Below, piece by piece: positions 1 through 7,818 of a stretch of 42,027 bases of DNA (positions within the stretch are counted from its first letter, which is position 1; each line of letters begins with the position of its first letter). The notes under the pieces were generated by a model. That model made no database searches. It was not told the DNA's origin and worked only from the letters and a program-made list of their open reading frames with translations. The translations under genes and the position numbers were made by a program. The stretch is from an uncultured Paracoccaceae bacterium (GTDB taxonomy: Bacteria; Pseudomonadota; Alphaproteobacteria; Rhizobiales; Rhizobiaceae), in NCBI GenBank assembly GCA_937873685.1, contig CALMYO010000148.1, positions 1 to 42,027 on the forward strand, given 5' to 3'.

Positions 1-2
1 AT

Positions 3-77
<75 letters not shown>

Positions 78-153
78 TTCGTTTCCCACAAAGCTTGTCC
101 CCAGCGGTAGCGCAACTGCCGGCTTGTCGCCGATTTCCGCTGGCATCGACAGA

Positions 154-184
154 TTTGCGCAAACATTACCTTGCGCTTCGCGCA
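154..184. promoter_or_regulatory. Palindromic sites upstream of dctP (candidate operator)
   Basis: TTTGCGCAAA at 154-163 is a perfect 10-base palindrome. It is followed by a small inverted repeat TGCGC-TTC-GCGCA at 172-184. Both lie between the tRNA and the dctP start (231). The spacing would suit a repressor site in the TRAP promoter, but no adjacent regulator gene is present and no -35/-10 pair is convincing. The second repeat could equally belong to tRNA 3' processing or termination. Confidence 0.25.
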
Positions 185-230
185 CAAACCGGGAATCCTC
201 CGCGCCAAGCGAAAAAGGGAGGAGGAAACC

Positions 231-1238
231 ATGACCATTCGCATCCAACGCCGTGAATTCCTTGCAGCCTCGGCCGCCACGCTGGCGCTTGCGGGCTTCG
301 GTGCAGGGCAAGCCGGCGCCGCCGACAAGATCATCCTGCGCATGTCGACGCCGGCCACCGCCACAGACCAGCGCTCGGTCGGGCTCGCCGAGATCTTCGG
401 CCCCGCCGTGGCGGATTTCGCCGAGTACCAGCCGAACTATAACGCCACGCTGTTCAAGCAGGGCACCGAACTCGAGGCCATCGCTCGCGGCAACCTCGAA
501 ATGTCGATCACGTCGGCACAGGAACTGGCGACGATCTTCCCGGAATTCTCGATCTTCGCCGCCGGCTACCTGCATCGCGACGCCGAGCACCAGAAGAGCG
601 TGTTCGCCGCCGATTTCATGACGCCGATGAAGGAGAAGGTGGAAGCCGAACTCGGCGTCAAGCTGCTTTCGGTGATGTATCTCGGCCGCCGGCAGTTGAA
701 CCTGCGGATGCCGAAATCCGAGCGCGAGGTGAAGACACCGGCAGACCTCGCCGGCGTGAAGCTGCGCATGCCCGGCACCGACGCCTGGCAGTTCCTCGGC
801 AAGGCGCTCGGCGCAAGCCCGGTGCCGCTGCCCTTCACCGAGATCTACACGGCGCTGCAGACCGGAGCGATCGACGGCCAGGACAACCCGCTGCCAACCG
901 ACAAGGACTCCAAGTTCTACGAAGTCACCAAGCAGATCGTCCTGACCTCGCATCTCGTCGACCTCAACTACGTCGCCTTCTCCAAGAAGGTGTGGGACAG
1001 CCTGTCGGCCGACCAGCAGGCCATCGTGCAGAAGGCTGCGGACGACGCCTCGGAACAAGGTCGCCAGCGCCAGTTGAAGCTGGAAGAGGAACTGGCGCAG
1101 TTCTTCCGCGACCAGGGCCTCGACGTCTACGAACCGGACGTGGCCGCCTTCCGCGAGCACGTCCAGAAGGCCTACCTGGAATCGGATTTCGCCAAGGACT
1201 GGCCGGAAGGCATGGTCGAAAAGATCAACGCGCTCTGA
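231..1238 (+). CDS. dctP: TRAP transporter substrate-binding protein, DctP family
   Basis: 335 residues. This is the periplasmic receptor of a tripartite ATP-independent (TRAP) importer, which typically captures C4-dicarboxylates, sugar acids or other carboxylates and hands them to the DctQM membrane part. The N-terminus has a twin-arginine-like stretch (QRREFLAASAATLALAG) ending near AGAA, so export by Tat is likely. The body has the DctP pattern of alternating alpha/beta segments, including KTPADLAGVKLRMPG and FTEIYTALQTGAIDGQDNP, the family region that carries the conserved arginine used to clamp a substrate carboxylate. The start ATG at 231 follows a strong GGGAGGAGG ribosome-binding site; an upstream in-frame start at 171 lacks one. 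dctQ follows after 18 bases. The substrate cannot be read from the sequence. Confidence 0.93.
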   Translation: MTIRIQRREFLAASAATLALAGFGAGQAGAADKIILRMSTPATATDQRSVGLAEIFGPAVADFAEYQPNYNATLFKQGTELEAIARGNLEMSITSAQELATIFPEFSIFAAGYLHRDAEHQKSVFAADFMTPMKEKVEAELGVKLLSVMYLGRRQLNLRMPKSEREVKTPADLAGVKLRMPGTDAWQFLGKALGASPVPLPFTEIYTALQTGAIDGQDNPLPTDKDSKFYEVTKQIVLTSHLVDLNYVAFSKKVWDSLSADQQAIVQKAADDASEQGRQRQLKLEEELAQFFRDQGLDVYEPDVAAFREHVQKAYLESDFAKDWPEGMVEKINAL

Positions 1239-1256
1239 CGCCTTGCCGACCGTTCG

Positions 1257-1781
1257 ATGACATCGCTGCTGCGCTGGCTTGAGCGCCGGGCGGAAAACGT
1301 GGCGGCGGCGTTGCTCGCCGCCATGTTCCTTGCGTTTCTCGTCCAGATCTTCACCCGCTATGTGCTGCTGCGGTTCTATCCGGGGCTGAACATCGGCTGG
1401 ACGCTGGAGGTCTGCCTGACGCTGTGGCTGTGGCTGGTGTTCTTCACCGGCGCGTTCTGCTTGGCCGACCGCGACCATGTGAAGTTCGACGTGCTCTACC
1501 AGGCAGTCGGCCGCCGCCGGCAGCGCGCGTTTGCGCTTGTCTCGGCGCTGGCGATCGTGATCGGCCTCGCCGCCGCGCTGCCGGCGACGATCGACTACAT
1601 CACTTTTTACAAGATCAAGAAGAGTTCGGTGCTGCGCATCCGCCTCGACTACGTGTTCTCCATCTATGGCGTCTTCGCCGTGGCGGTGATCGCCCGCTAT
1701 GGCTGGACGGTCTGGCGGATTGTCACCGGCAAGGCGGACGAGGAGTTGCACGGCGTGACGCCGGCGCAGGAGGCGGAGTGA
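1257..1781 (+). CDS. dctQ: TRAP transporter small permease, DctQ family
   Basis: 174 residues with four hydrophobic segments (about residues 15-40, 50-72, 93-115, 133-155), the usual topology and size of the DctQ small membrane subunit. The DctQ-like signature is seen in the LEVCLTLWLWLVFFTGAF segment followed by ADRDHVKFD. It forms the inner-membrane complex with DctM and couples to sodium-driven substrate import. It lies 18 bases after dctP. Its stop codon overlaps the next ATG (TGATG at 1779-1783), an arrangement normally found directly at the dctQ/dctM border. Here dctM is instead displaced to 2029 by a stretch containing a palindromic repeat. Confidence 0.9.
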   Translation: MTSLLRWLERRAENVAAALLAAMFLAFLVQIFTRYVLLRFYPGLNIGWTLEVCLTLWLWLVFFTGAFCLADRDHVKFDVLYQAVGRRRQRAFALVSALAIVIGLAAALPATIDYITFYKIKKSSVLRIRLDYVFSIYGVFAVAVIARYGWTVWRIVTGKADEELHGVTPAQEAE

Positions 1782-2032
1782 TGGGCGTGAAATATTCCGT
1801 TCGGATGCCAAACCCCGTTCTGACATCATCACGGAAACTGTTCCCACAGGCGGCAGCTTTGGGTCGCGCAGGCGCAGAGCTAGTCGGCATGGCTCCCTCC
1901 TCCCCCTCTATGGGGGAGGTGGTCGCGAAGCGACCGGAGGGGGTGAACATTCGTGGTTTCAATCGCTTGATCACCCCACCCCCGGCCTTCAGCCGGACCC
2001 TCCCCATCAAGGGGAGGGAAAGGCGCCCGTGA
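1781..2032 (+). CDS. Short repeat-spanning ORF bridging dctQ and dctM
   Basis: An 83-codon open frame begins at the ATG that overlaps the dctQ stop (TGATG, 1779-1783). It runs through the palindromic repeat and ends in a TGA (2030-2032) that overlaps the dctM start GTG (GTGA, 2029-2032). The predicted peptide is Pro/Arg-rich, low in recognisable structure, and its second half is repeat-encoded. I recognise no family. It may have no function as a protein. It could be translated simply to keep ribosomes moving between dctQ and dctM, or it could be the displaced remains of the ancestral dctM start region. The double overlap is directly visible; translation is inference. Confidence 0.35.
   Translation: MGVKYSVRMPNPVLTSSRKLFPQAAALGRAGAELVGMAPSSPSMGEVVAKRPEGVNIRGFNRLITPPPAFSRTLPIKGRERRP
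1892..2018. repeat. Palindromic GC-rich repeat, copy 1 (four-hairpin type)
   Basis: Four successive hairpins are visible: CCTCCCCC/GGGGGAGG (1899-1906 with 1912-1919), GGTCGC/GCGACC (1921-1926 with 1930-1935), CCGGC/GCCGG (1982-1986 with 1992-1996), and CCCTCCCC/GGGGAGGG (1998-2005 with 2011-2018). An inner GGGGTGA/TCACCCC pair (about 1940 and 1971) closes a central loop. The same architecture recurs at 39441-39543. It lies inside the dctQ-dctM interval, where it could form a strong RNA structure that changes relative expression of the two subunits. Confidence 0.85.
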
Positions 2033-3324
2033 GCCTCGCCCTTGCCGCCTGCCTGATCGCGCTGTTTGCGAATGCCGCCATCGGCACGCCGGTCGCCTAT
2101 GCGCTGATCCTGTCTGCCATCGTCTATCTTGCCGTCGGCGGGCAGGATCTCGGCCTCGCCGCCGAGCAGATCATCCAGGGGCTCTACGATTCCTTCGTGC
2201 TGCTGGCGGTGCCGCTGTTCATCGTCGCCGCCAACATCATGAACGCCGGCACCATATCTGAACGCCTGCTGGCGTTCTGCGTCGCGCTGGTGGGGCGGTT
2301 CCGCGGCGGGCTCGGCCATGTCAACATCGTCGCCAGCCTGATCTTTTCCGGCATGAGCGGTTCGGCGGTCGCGGATGCGGCCGGCATTGGCAAGATCATC
2401 ATCGACATGATGGTGAAGTCCGGACACTACACGCGCGGTTATGCGGCAGCCATCACGGCCGCCTCGGCCACCATCGGGCCAATCATTCCGCCCTCGATCC
2501 CGATGGTGTTGTACGCGCTCGTCTCCGACACCTCGATCGGCTATCTGTTCCTTGGCGGCATCCTGCCGGGGCTGGTGATCGGCATTGTATTGATGGTCAT
2601 GAACGCCGCGATCGCGCGGCGACGCGGCTTTGCGACTGATGTCGCCGTGCCGGTTTCGGAACTGCCGCGCCTGACGATGCGCGCGTTCCCGGCGCTGCTG
2701 ATGCCCGCGATCCTGCTTTATGGCATCTATGGCGGCGTGACGACACCGACGGAAGCAGCGGCAATCGCCGCCTTCTACGCGCTCGTGGTCGCCGGCCTGT
2801 TCTACAGGGCGTTAAGCTGGAAAAGCCTGTACGGGGTGGTGGCAGAAAGCGCACGATCGAGCGCGGCGGTCGGCCTTGTCATCGGCGGCGCGCTGATCTT
2901 CAACTACATCGTTGCCAACGAGAACATTCCGGGCAAGCTGGCCGGGGCGATGGTCGGGCTGGATGTCGACCCGCTGGTGTTCCTGCTCGCCATCAACCTG
3001 TTTTTCCTGGTGCTCGGCTGCTTCCTCGACGCCACGACGATCATCCTCGTGATCATCCCGCTGTTCGTGCCGACCTGCCGGCAACTCGGCATCGACCTGG
3101 TGCATTTCGGCGTCGTCGCCGTGGTCAATTGCATGATCGGGCTGATCACGCCGCCCTATGGCATCCTGCTGTTCGTCATCAATGCGGTGACCGGCATTCC
3201 GCTCGGCGAGATCATCCGCAATGTGATGCCGTTCTTCTTCGCGCTGGTGCTGGCGCTGCTGGCGCTGATCCTGTTCCCCGACATCGTGCTGTGGCTGCCG
3301 CGCCTGTTCGGATACGCGGGCTGA
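2029..3324 (+). CDS. dctM: TRAP transporter large permease, DctM family
   Basis: 431 residues, the normal length for the DctM subunit, with about a dozen hydrophobic helices and the GMSGSAVADAAGIG and ATIGPIIPPSIPMVLYA motifs typical of the family. This is the transport channel subunit that works with DctQ and the periplasmic DctP. The start is GTG at 2029, overlapping the stop of the bridging ORF (GTGA). The translation begins MSLALAACLIALF, consistent with an N-terminal membrane helix. Its separation from dctQ by 247 bases containing a repeat is unusual, since these genes commonly overlap or abut. Confidence 0.92.
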   Translation: MSLALAACLIALFANAAIGTPVAYALILSAIVYLAVGGQDLGLAAEQIIQGLYDSFVLLAVPLFIVAANIMNAGTISERLLAFCVALVGRFRGGLGHVNIVASLIFSGMSGSAVADAAGIGKIIIDMMVKSGHYTRGYAAAITAASATIGPIIPPSIPMVLYALVSDTSIGYLFLGGILPGLVIGIVLMVMNAAIARRRGFATDVAVPVSELPRLTMRAFPALLMPAILLYGIYGGVTTPTEAAAIAAFYALVVAGLFYRALSWKSLYGVVAESARSSAAVGLVIGGALIFNYIVANENIPGKLAGAMVGLDVDPLVFLLAINLFFLVLGCFLDATTIILVIIPLFVPTCRQLGIDLVHFGVVAVVNCMIGLITPPYGILLFVINAVTGIPLGEIIRNVMPFFFALVLALLALILFPDIVLWLPRLFGYAG

Positions 3325-3369
3325 ACGTCCGGCCGTGCTGTCCGATCGAAAGGTTCGGCGGCCGCGCGG

Positions 3370-3771
3370 TCAGGTCTTTTCCGGCTGCGGCTTGTCCTCG
3401 AATTCCTTCGCGATGCCGATGAAGCGGCGGAAGAACTTCTCCATGAAACCGAGCGTGCGCTCGAACTCCTCGTCGGTCGGCAGGCCGGAAACCTGTTTGC
3501 CGCCTTCGCCAACCTTGCGCTCCAGCGCCTCGATGCGCGCTTCCAGCCGTGCAACCTTGTCGGCAAGGGCTTCGCCTTCGCCCGACATCTCGCCGCAAGC
3601 GATGCGCCCCGATTGCTCGGTACAGAACGCCATCTCGCCAGTCAGCGTGTCGAGGCGCACATAGCCTCCCGAATCGTTGCGCTCCATCTGGTAACGCCCC
3701 GCTTCCTGCGCGCTTGCAGCCGAACACAAGGCGCCCGCGAAGGCGACTGCAACCAATCCTGCTTTTCCCAT
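3370..3771 (-). CDS. Small exported coiled-coil protein, unknown function
   Basis: 133 residues. A signal peptide (MGKAGLVAVAFAGALCSAASA, residues 1-21) directs export to the periplasm. The mature protein has a pair of cysteines about ten residues apart (AFCTEQSGRIACGEM). A heptad-like segment follows (ALADKVARLEARIEALERKV), probably a coiled coil, and then a charged C-terminal helix. I chose the start at 3771 because GGAAAGGGAGA precedes it and the signal peptide begins there. It is convergent with dctM and divergent from the DUF952 gene. I do not recognise a named family. Similar small exported proteins occur in Rhizobiales, but the role is unknown. Confidence 0.75.
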   Translation of the reverse strand: MGKAGLVAVAFAGALCSAASAQEAGRYQMERNDSGGYVRLDTLTGEMAFCTEQSGRIACGEMSGEGEALADKVARLEARIEALERKVGEGGKQVSGLPTDEEFERTLGFMEKFFRRFIGIAKEFEDKPQPEKT

Positions 3772-3902
3772 GGGCCAAATCTCCCTTTCCGACGCCTTCA
3801 TTGCAGGCGAACATGGCACAAAAACGGTTCGTCGCCCCGCTGCGGCCGCTTTTTGCTGCAAGGGGACTTTTCCTTCAGGTTGTATTGCGCTACGGCACGC
3901 AC

Positions 3903-4250
3903 ATGCGAAAAACGATATACAAGATCGTGCCCGAAGCGATGTGGACGGCGTCCGGAAGCGAAGGGGTCTTTCGTGGCGCGCCCATCGATCACGCCGACGG
4001 GTTCATCCATTTTTCCACAGCAGGACAGGTTGCCGAAACGGCAGCGCGGCATTTTTCGGGGCAGGACGACCTGCTGCTTGTCGCAGTCGACGAGGCCGCG
4101 CTCGGCCCGGCGCTGAAGTACGAAGTCTCGCGCGGCGGCGCGTTGTTTCCGCATCTCTACGGCGCATTGCCGCATGGCGCGGTGCGCTGGATCCGCCCGC
4201 TTCCACTTGGGCAAGACGGACACCATGTATTCCCGGAGTTGGATGCCTGA
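3903..4250 (+). CDS. DUF952 family protein
   Basis: 115 residues, the usual size of the DUF952 family. Recognisable family features are the opening TIYKIVP, the segment DHADGFIHFSTAGQV, the later LKYEVSRGGALFPHLYG and the terminal PLPLGQDGHHVFPE. The biochemical function is not established; the fold is thought to be related to ADP-ribosyl-transferase-like proteins, which is recollection and not shown here. It ends five bases before pyrD, so the two are probably cotranscribed, a pairing I recall as common in Rhizobiales. Confidence 0.85.
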   Translation: MRKTIYKIVPEAMWTASGSEGVFRGAPIDHADGFIHFSTAGQVAETAARHFSGQDDLLLVAVDEAALGPALKYEVSRGGALFPHLYGALPHGAVRWIRPLPLGQDGHHVFPELDA

Positions 4251-4255
4251 GGCAC

Positions 4256-5332
4256 ATGCTTCCCTCCCTGTCGCGCCGCGCCCTGTTCCTGTTCGATCCT
4301 GAAACAGCCCACCGGCTGTCCATCCTGGCTTTGAAGACGCGTTTGATCGCGCCGGAGCGGCGTGAAGACGCCCGCCTGCGCATGACGGTCGCCGGTCTCG
4401 ACTTTCCCAATCCGCTTGGCATGGCGGCGGGCTTCGACAAGAACGCCGAGGTGCCGGATCCGTTGCTCGCGCTCGGATTCGGGTTTGTGGAGGTCGGTTC
4501 GCTGACACCGCATCCGCAAGAGGGCAACCCGAAACCGCGAATCTTCCGGCTGGAGAACGATCGGGCGGTGATCAACCGGCTCGGCTTCAACAATGATGGC
4601 CACGATGCCGCGATGGCGCGCCTTTCGGCGCGCACCGGGCGGCCCGGCATCGTTGGCGTCAACATCGGCGCCAACAAGGACTCTGTGGACCGTACCGCCG
4701 ACTACGCGGAAGGCATCCGGCGCTTCCACAGCGTCGCTTCCTATTTCACGGTCAACATTTCGTCGCCGAACACGCACGGCCTGCGCAACCTGCAGGCGCG
4801 CGACAGCCTTCGCGACCTGCTGTCGAAGGTCTTTGCGGCGCGCGGCAAGCTTGCCAACGGCGCAAGCGCCATCCCCGTTTTCCTGAAGATCGCGCCGGAT
4901 CTCGGCGAGGCCGATCTCGATGACATCGCGGAGGAAGTCGCGCAGCATCCGCTCGACGGGCTGGTGGTCTCGAACACCACGCTGTCGCGCACGGGACTGA
5001 GGGCCGATCCGCACGAGACGGGCGGCTTGTCGGGTACGCCGCTGTTCGAGCGCTCGACGATCGTGCTGGCAAAGATGCGTCAGCGCGTCGGGTCGAGGCT
5101 CGCGCTGATCGGCGTTGGCGGCGTCGATTCCGCGGAAACGATGCTGGCCAAGATCGAAGCCGGCGCCGACCTCGTGCAGATGTATACCGGTCTGATCTAT
5201 GGCGGGCCGGGCTTGCCCGGCCGCATCTTGGACGGCGTGGCGCAGCATCTCGACCGTCAGGGCATCGCCTCGATTGCGGCGCTCCGCGACAGGCGCACCG
5301 CCGAATGGGCGGCGAGGCCGCTGCCCGCCTGA
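4256..5332 (+). CDS. pyrD: Dihydroorotate dehydrogenase (quinone), class 2
   Basis: 358 residues. It oxidises dihydroorotate to orotate in pyrimidine synthesis, passing electrons to membrane quinone. Class 2 features are present: an N-terminal amphipathic extension (residues 1-45) for membrane attachment, the FMN-binding region NPLGMAAGFDKNAEV, the segment VEVGSLTPHPQEGNPKPR, the NRLGFNNDG motif, and NISSPNTHGLR with the catalytic serine of class 2 enzymes. C-terminal phosphate-binding loops read GVGGVDSAE and QMYTGLIYGGPG. It follows the DUF952 gene closely, and its TGA abuts the stop codon of the convergent MATE gene with no spacer. Confidence 0.95.
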   Translation: MLPSLSRRALFLFDPETAHRLSILALKTRLIAPERREDARLRMTVAGLDFPNPLGMAAGFDKNAEVPDPLLALGFGFVEVGSLTPHPQEGNPKPRIFRLENDRAVINRLGFNNDGHDAAMARLSARTGRPGIVGVNIGANKDSVDRTADYAEGIRRFHSVASYFTVNISSPNTHGLRNLQARDSLRDLLSKVFAARGKLANGASAIPVFLKIAPDLGEADLDDIAEEVAQHPLDGLVVSNTTLSRTGLRADPHETGGLSGTPLFERSTIVLAKMRQRVGSRLALIGVGGVDSAETMLAKIEAGADLVQMYTGLIYGGPGLPGRILDGVAQHLDRQGIASIAALRDRRTAEWAARPLPA

Positions 5333-6670
5333 TCATCCGGTTGGCGAGAATACCGACCGGGCCCGGCGCGGCAGCAATGCGGCAAGCGACAGGCCGCGCA
5401 CGAGCAGGAAGGCGTTGAGCGCGATCCACAGCGCCAGATTGCCGAGCGCCGGCATCAGCGCCCAGGCCGTGACGGCGAATGTCGCGAAGGCAAGGATCGT
5501 GGTGTTGCGCATGTCGCGCGACAAGGATGCGCCGACGAAGACGCCGTCCATCAGGAATGCCAGGACGCCGGTGGTGGCGGTGATCGCCGCCCAGAAGAGA
5601 TGCGCCTTGGCGGCAGCCCGGACCGCCTCGTCCCTTGCCAGCAGGTCAATGCCGAAGCCGCCAAACGCCAGCACCGCAAGCGTGGTCGCGACCGCCAACA
5701 GAAAGCCCCAGAGCGCGGAAAGCCGAACGGCGCGCCAGAACGCCGGCTCGAACCGCGCCCCGATGGCGCGGCCGCAAATCTGTTCGGCTGCAACCGCAAA
5801 CCCGTCGAGATAGTAGCCGGCGATCATGAAGAAGTTCATCAGGATGGCGTTGCCGGCGAGTGTCACCGCGCCGAGGCGCGCGCCGAAGCGGGTGAACAGC
5901 GCAAAGGCGCCGAGCAACGCCATGGTGCGGATCATCACGTCGCGGTTGACTGCGATCATCGTCAGCATTGCATGCCGGTCGAGGATGCGGGCAAGGCCCG
6001 GCGCATGGCTTCGGTCGAATCCGGAAACGATGATTGCAAAGCCGGCAAGAGCAGCGACATACTCGGCGATCACCGTACCCCAGGCGACGCCGGAGATCGC
6101 CCAGCCGAGACCGAGACCGAGCCAGATCGACAAGGCGATGTTGATGCCGTTCAGCACCGTCTGCAACCCGAGCGCGGCAAGCGCCCGGCCCTGGCCGAGA
6201 AGCAGGCCGATATTGGCGTAGTTCAGCATCGTTGCCGGTGCGGCAAGCAGGCGGATGCCGATGTATTGCCGCGCCGCCTCGGCCACGCCCGCGCCGGGGT
6301 TCATCAGCCACACGCCGGCTTCCCGCACCGGGACGGCAAGCACGAGCAGGAGCAGGCCGAGCGAAAGCGCAATCACGACAGAGCGCCAGTACACCGCCTG
6401 CTGTTCGGCGCGGTCGTCCGCCCCGAAAGCGCGCGCCACGAAACCGCTCATGCCGGCAACGAGGTTGAAGGCGGAATAGACGATGTCGAACACCACGGCG
6501 CCGACCGCCAGGCCGCCGATCAGCGCCGCATCGCCGAACTGCCCGACCACGCCGGTATCGACGAGGCCGAGTATCGGCGTCGTCAGGTAGGCAAGCGTCA
6601 TCGGCGCAGCGATGGCGAACACCATGCGATGCGTGACGGCGAAGGGACGAGGAGATGGCGGGAGGGTCAT
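5333..6670 (-). CDS. MATE family multidrug/metabolite exporter (DinF-like)
   Basis: 445 residues with about twelve hydrophobic helices. The multidrug and toxic compound extrusion family exports cationic drugs or metabolites in exchange for protons or sodium. Family features are the N-terminal APMTLAYLTTPILGLVDTGVVG and the internal LGLQTVLNGINIALSIWLG, which resemble the two MatE half-domains; the DTGVVG segment matches the DinF-type subgroup. It stands alone on the minus strand. The divergent histone-deacetylase-like gene starts 122 bases from its start codon, so the two promoters must share that interval. The substrate is not predictable. Confidence 0.9.
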   Translation of the reverse strand: MTLPPSPRPFAVTHRMVFAIAAPMTLAYLTTPILGLVDTGVVGQFGDAALIGGLAVGAVVFDIVYSAFNLVAGMSGFVARAFGADDRAEQQAVYWRSVVIALSLGLLLLVLAVPVREAGVWLMNPGAGVAEAARQYIGIRLLAAPATMLNYANIGLLLGQGRALAALGLQTVLNGINIALSIWLGLGLGWAISGVAWGTVIAEYVAALAGFAIIVSGFDRSHAPGLARILDRHAMLTMIAVNRDVMIRTMALLGAFALFTRFGARLGAVTLAGNAILMNFFMIAGYYLDGFAVAAEQICGRAIGARFEPAFWRAVRLSALWGFLLAVATTLAVLAFGGFGIDLLARDEAVRAAAKAHLFWAAITATTGVLAFLMDGVFVGASLSRDMRNTTILAFATFAVTAWALMPALGNLALWIALNAFLLVRGLSLAALLPRRARSVFSPTG

Positions 6671-6792
6671 GCAGCACGCGCCGGGAGGGTGTTATCGCCC
6701 ATAGCACGGTGTTACTGCAAATTGGGAAGAATAGGTGCTTAGCCGATGTCGGTTCCCGTTGCCGGACTTCCGATATCGGTTATCTTTCGCCC

Positions 6793-7785
6793 ATGCGCAT
6801 GCCGATCGTCCATAATCCCGTCTATGACGCCGAGTTTCCGCTAACGCACCGGTTCCCGATGGGCAAGTACCGCCGCCTCGCCGAGGTGCTGGTGGAGGAG
6901 GGCGTCTGTGCTGCGGGAGACTTCCATGTTCCCGCCCCTGCGCCGGCCGCATGGCTGAAGCTTGCGCATGACGCGGACTATGTCGACCGGGTGATCGAAT
7001 CCGCAGTGCCCGAGTCGATCGAACGGGAGATCGGCTTTCCCGTGTCGCCGAAGGTGTCGCTGCGCGCCCGCACTGCCGTCGGCGGCACCGTGCTGGCGGC
7101 GCGGCTTGCGCTGGCGCACGGCCTTGCCTGCAACACGGCAGGCGGCAGCCATCATGCGCGACGCGCCCACGGCGCCGGCTTCTGCACGCTGAACGATGTC
7201 GGCGTGGCGGCGTCGGTGCTGCTGGCCGACGGCGAGATCGGCAGGGCGCTGGTGTTCGATTGCGACGTCCATCAGGGCGACGGCACGGCCGACATCTTTC
7301 GCGACGAGCGCCGCGTCTTCACGCTTTCCATCCACAACGGCCGCAACTATCCCGTCCGCAAGATCGCGTCGGATCACGACTGCTCGTTGCCCGACGGTGT
7401 TGGCGACCAGGCCTACCTGGAGATCGCCGGCGATCTTGCGGAGAAGGCGCTGCGCTGGGCCGAGCCCGACATCGTGTTCTACAACGCCGGGGTCGACGTG
7501 CATGCGGACGACCGGCTTGGCCGGCTGTCGCTCACGGACGCAGGGATTGCCGCCCGCGACCGGCTTGTCCTGTCCATCTTTCGCGGCAAGGGGGTGCCGG
7601 TCTGTGGTGTCATCGGCGGCGGCTACAGCCGCGACATTGATGTTCTGGCGCGCCGCCATGCCAATCTGCACCGCGAAGCGGCAGCGCTATTTGCGGCGGA
7701 GCGCCCGGCACTGCCTTCACACCAAGAAACCGCTGCAGCACTACGCGAAACCGGGTGTTCTGCGGCGTCGCACGGCGCGCTGTGA
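6793..7785 (+). CDS. Histone deacetylase family hydrolase (acetylpolyamine-amidohydrolase-like)
   Basis: 330 residues. Bacterial members of the HDAC superfamily are zinc hydrolases that remove acyl groups from polyamines, acetoin-related or lysine substrates. The catalytic landmarks are visible: GGSHHARRAHGAGFCTLNDV with the His-His pair, FDCDVHQGDGTADIF with the zinc-binding Asp/His, and YNAGVDVHADDRLG with the second zinc-binding Asp. These make an active enzyme likely. The start was placed at the first ATG before PIVHNPVYDAEFPLTHRFPMGKY; an ATG six bases further on is also possible. It is monocistronic, divergent from the MATE gene and convergent with the EEP gene. The true substrate is unknown. 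Confidence 0.88.
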   Translation: MRMPIVHNPVYDAEFPLTHRFPMGKYRRLAEVLVEEGVCAAGDFHVPAPAPAAWLKLAHDADYVDRVIESAVPESIEREIGFPVSPKVSLRARTAVGGTVLAARLALAHGLACNTAGGSHHARRAHGAGFCTLNDVGVAASVLLADGEIGRALVFDCDVHQGDGTADIFRDERRVFTLSIHNGRNYPVRKIASDHDCSLPDGVGDQAYLEIAGDLAEKALRWAEPDIVFYNAGVDVHADDRLGRLSLTDAGIAARDRLVLSIFRGKGVPVCGVIGGGYSRDIDVLARRHANLHREAAALFAAERPALPSHQETAAALRETGCSAASHGAL

Positions 7786-7818
7786 GATGAGCGGTGATAT
7801 CGCCGCCCGCCGGTCGAT

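Noticed and set aside
6655..6792. Longer upstream start for the HDAC-like gene
   Set aside because: It would overlap the start of the divergent MATE gene and add residues unlike the family; the conserved region begins at PIVHNPVYDAEF.
7791..7806. Near-palindrome GCGGTGATATCGCCGC just after the HDAC-like gene
   Set aside because: It has no loop and no T tract, so it is a poor terminator, and it is placed between convergent genes where an operator has no promoter to serve. Likely chance.
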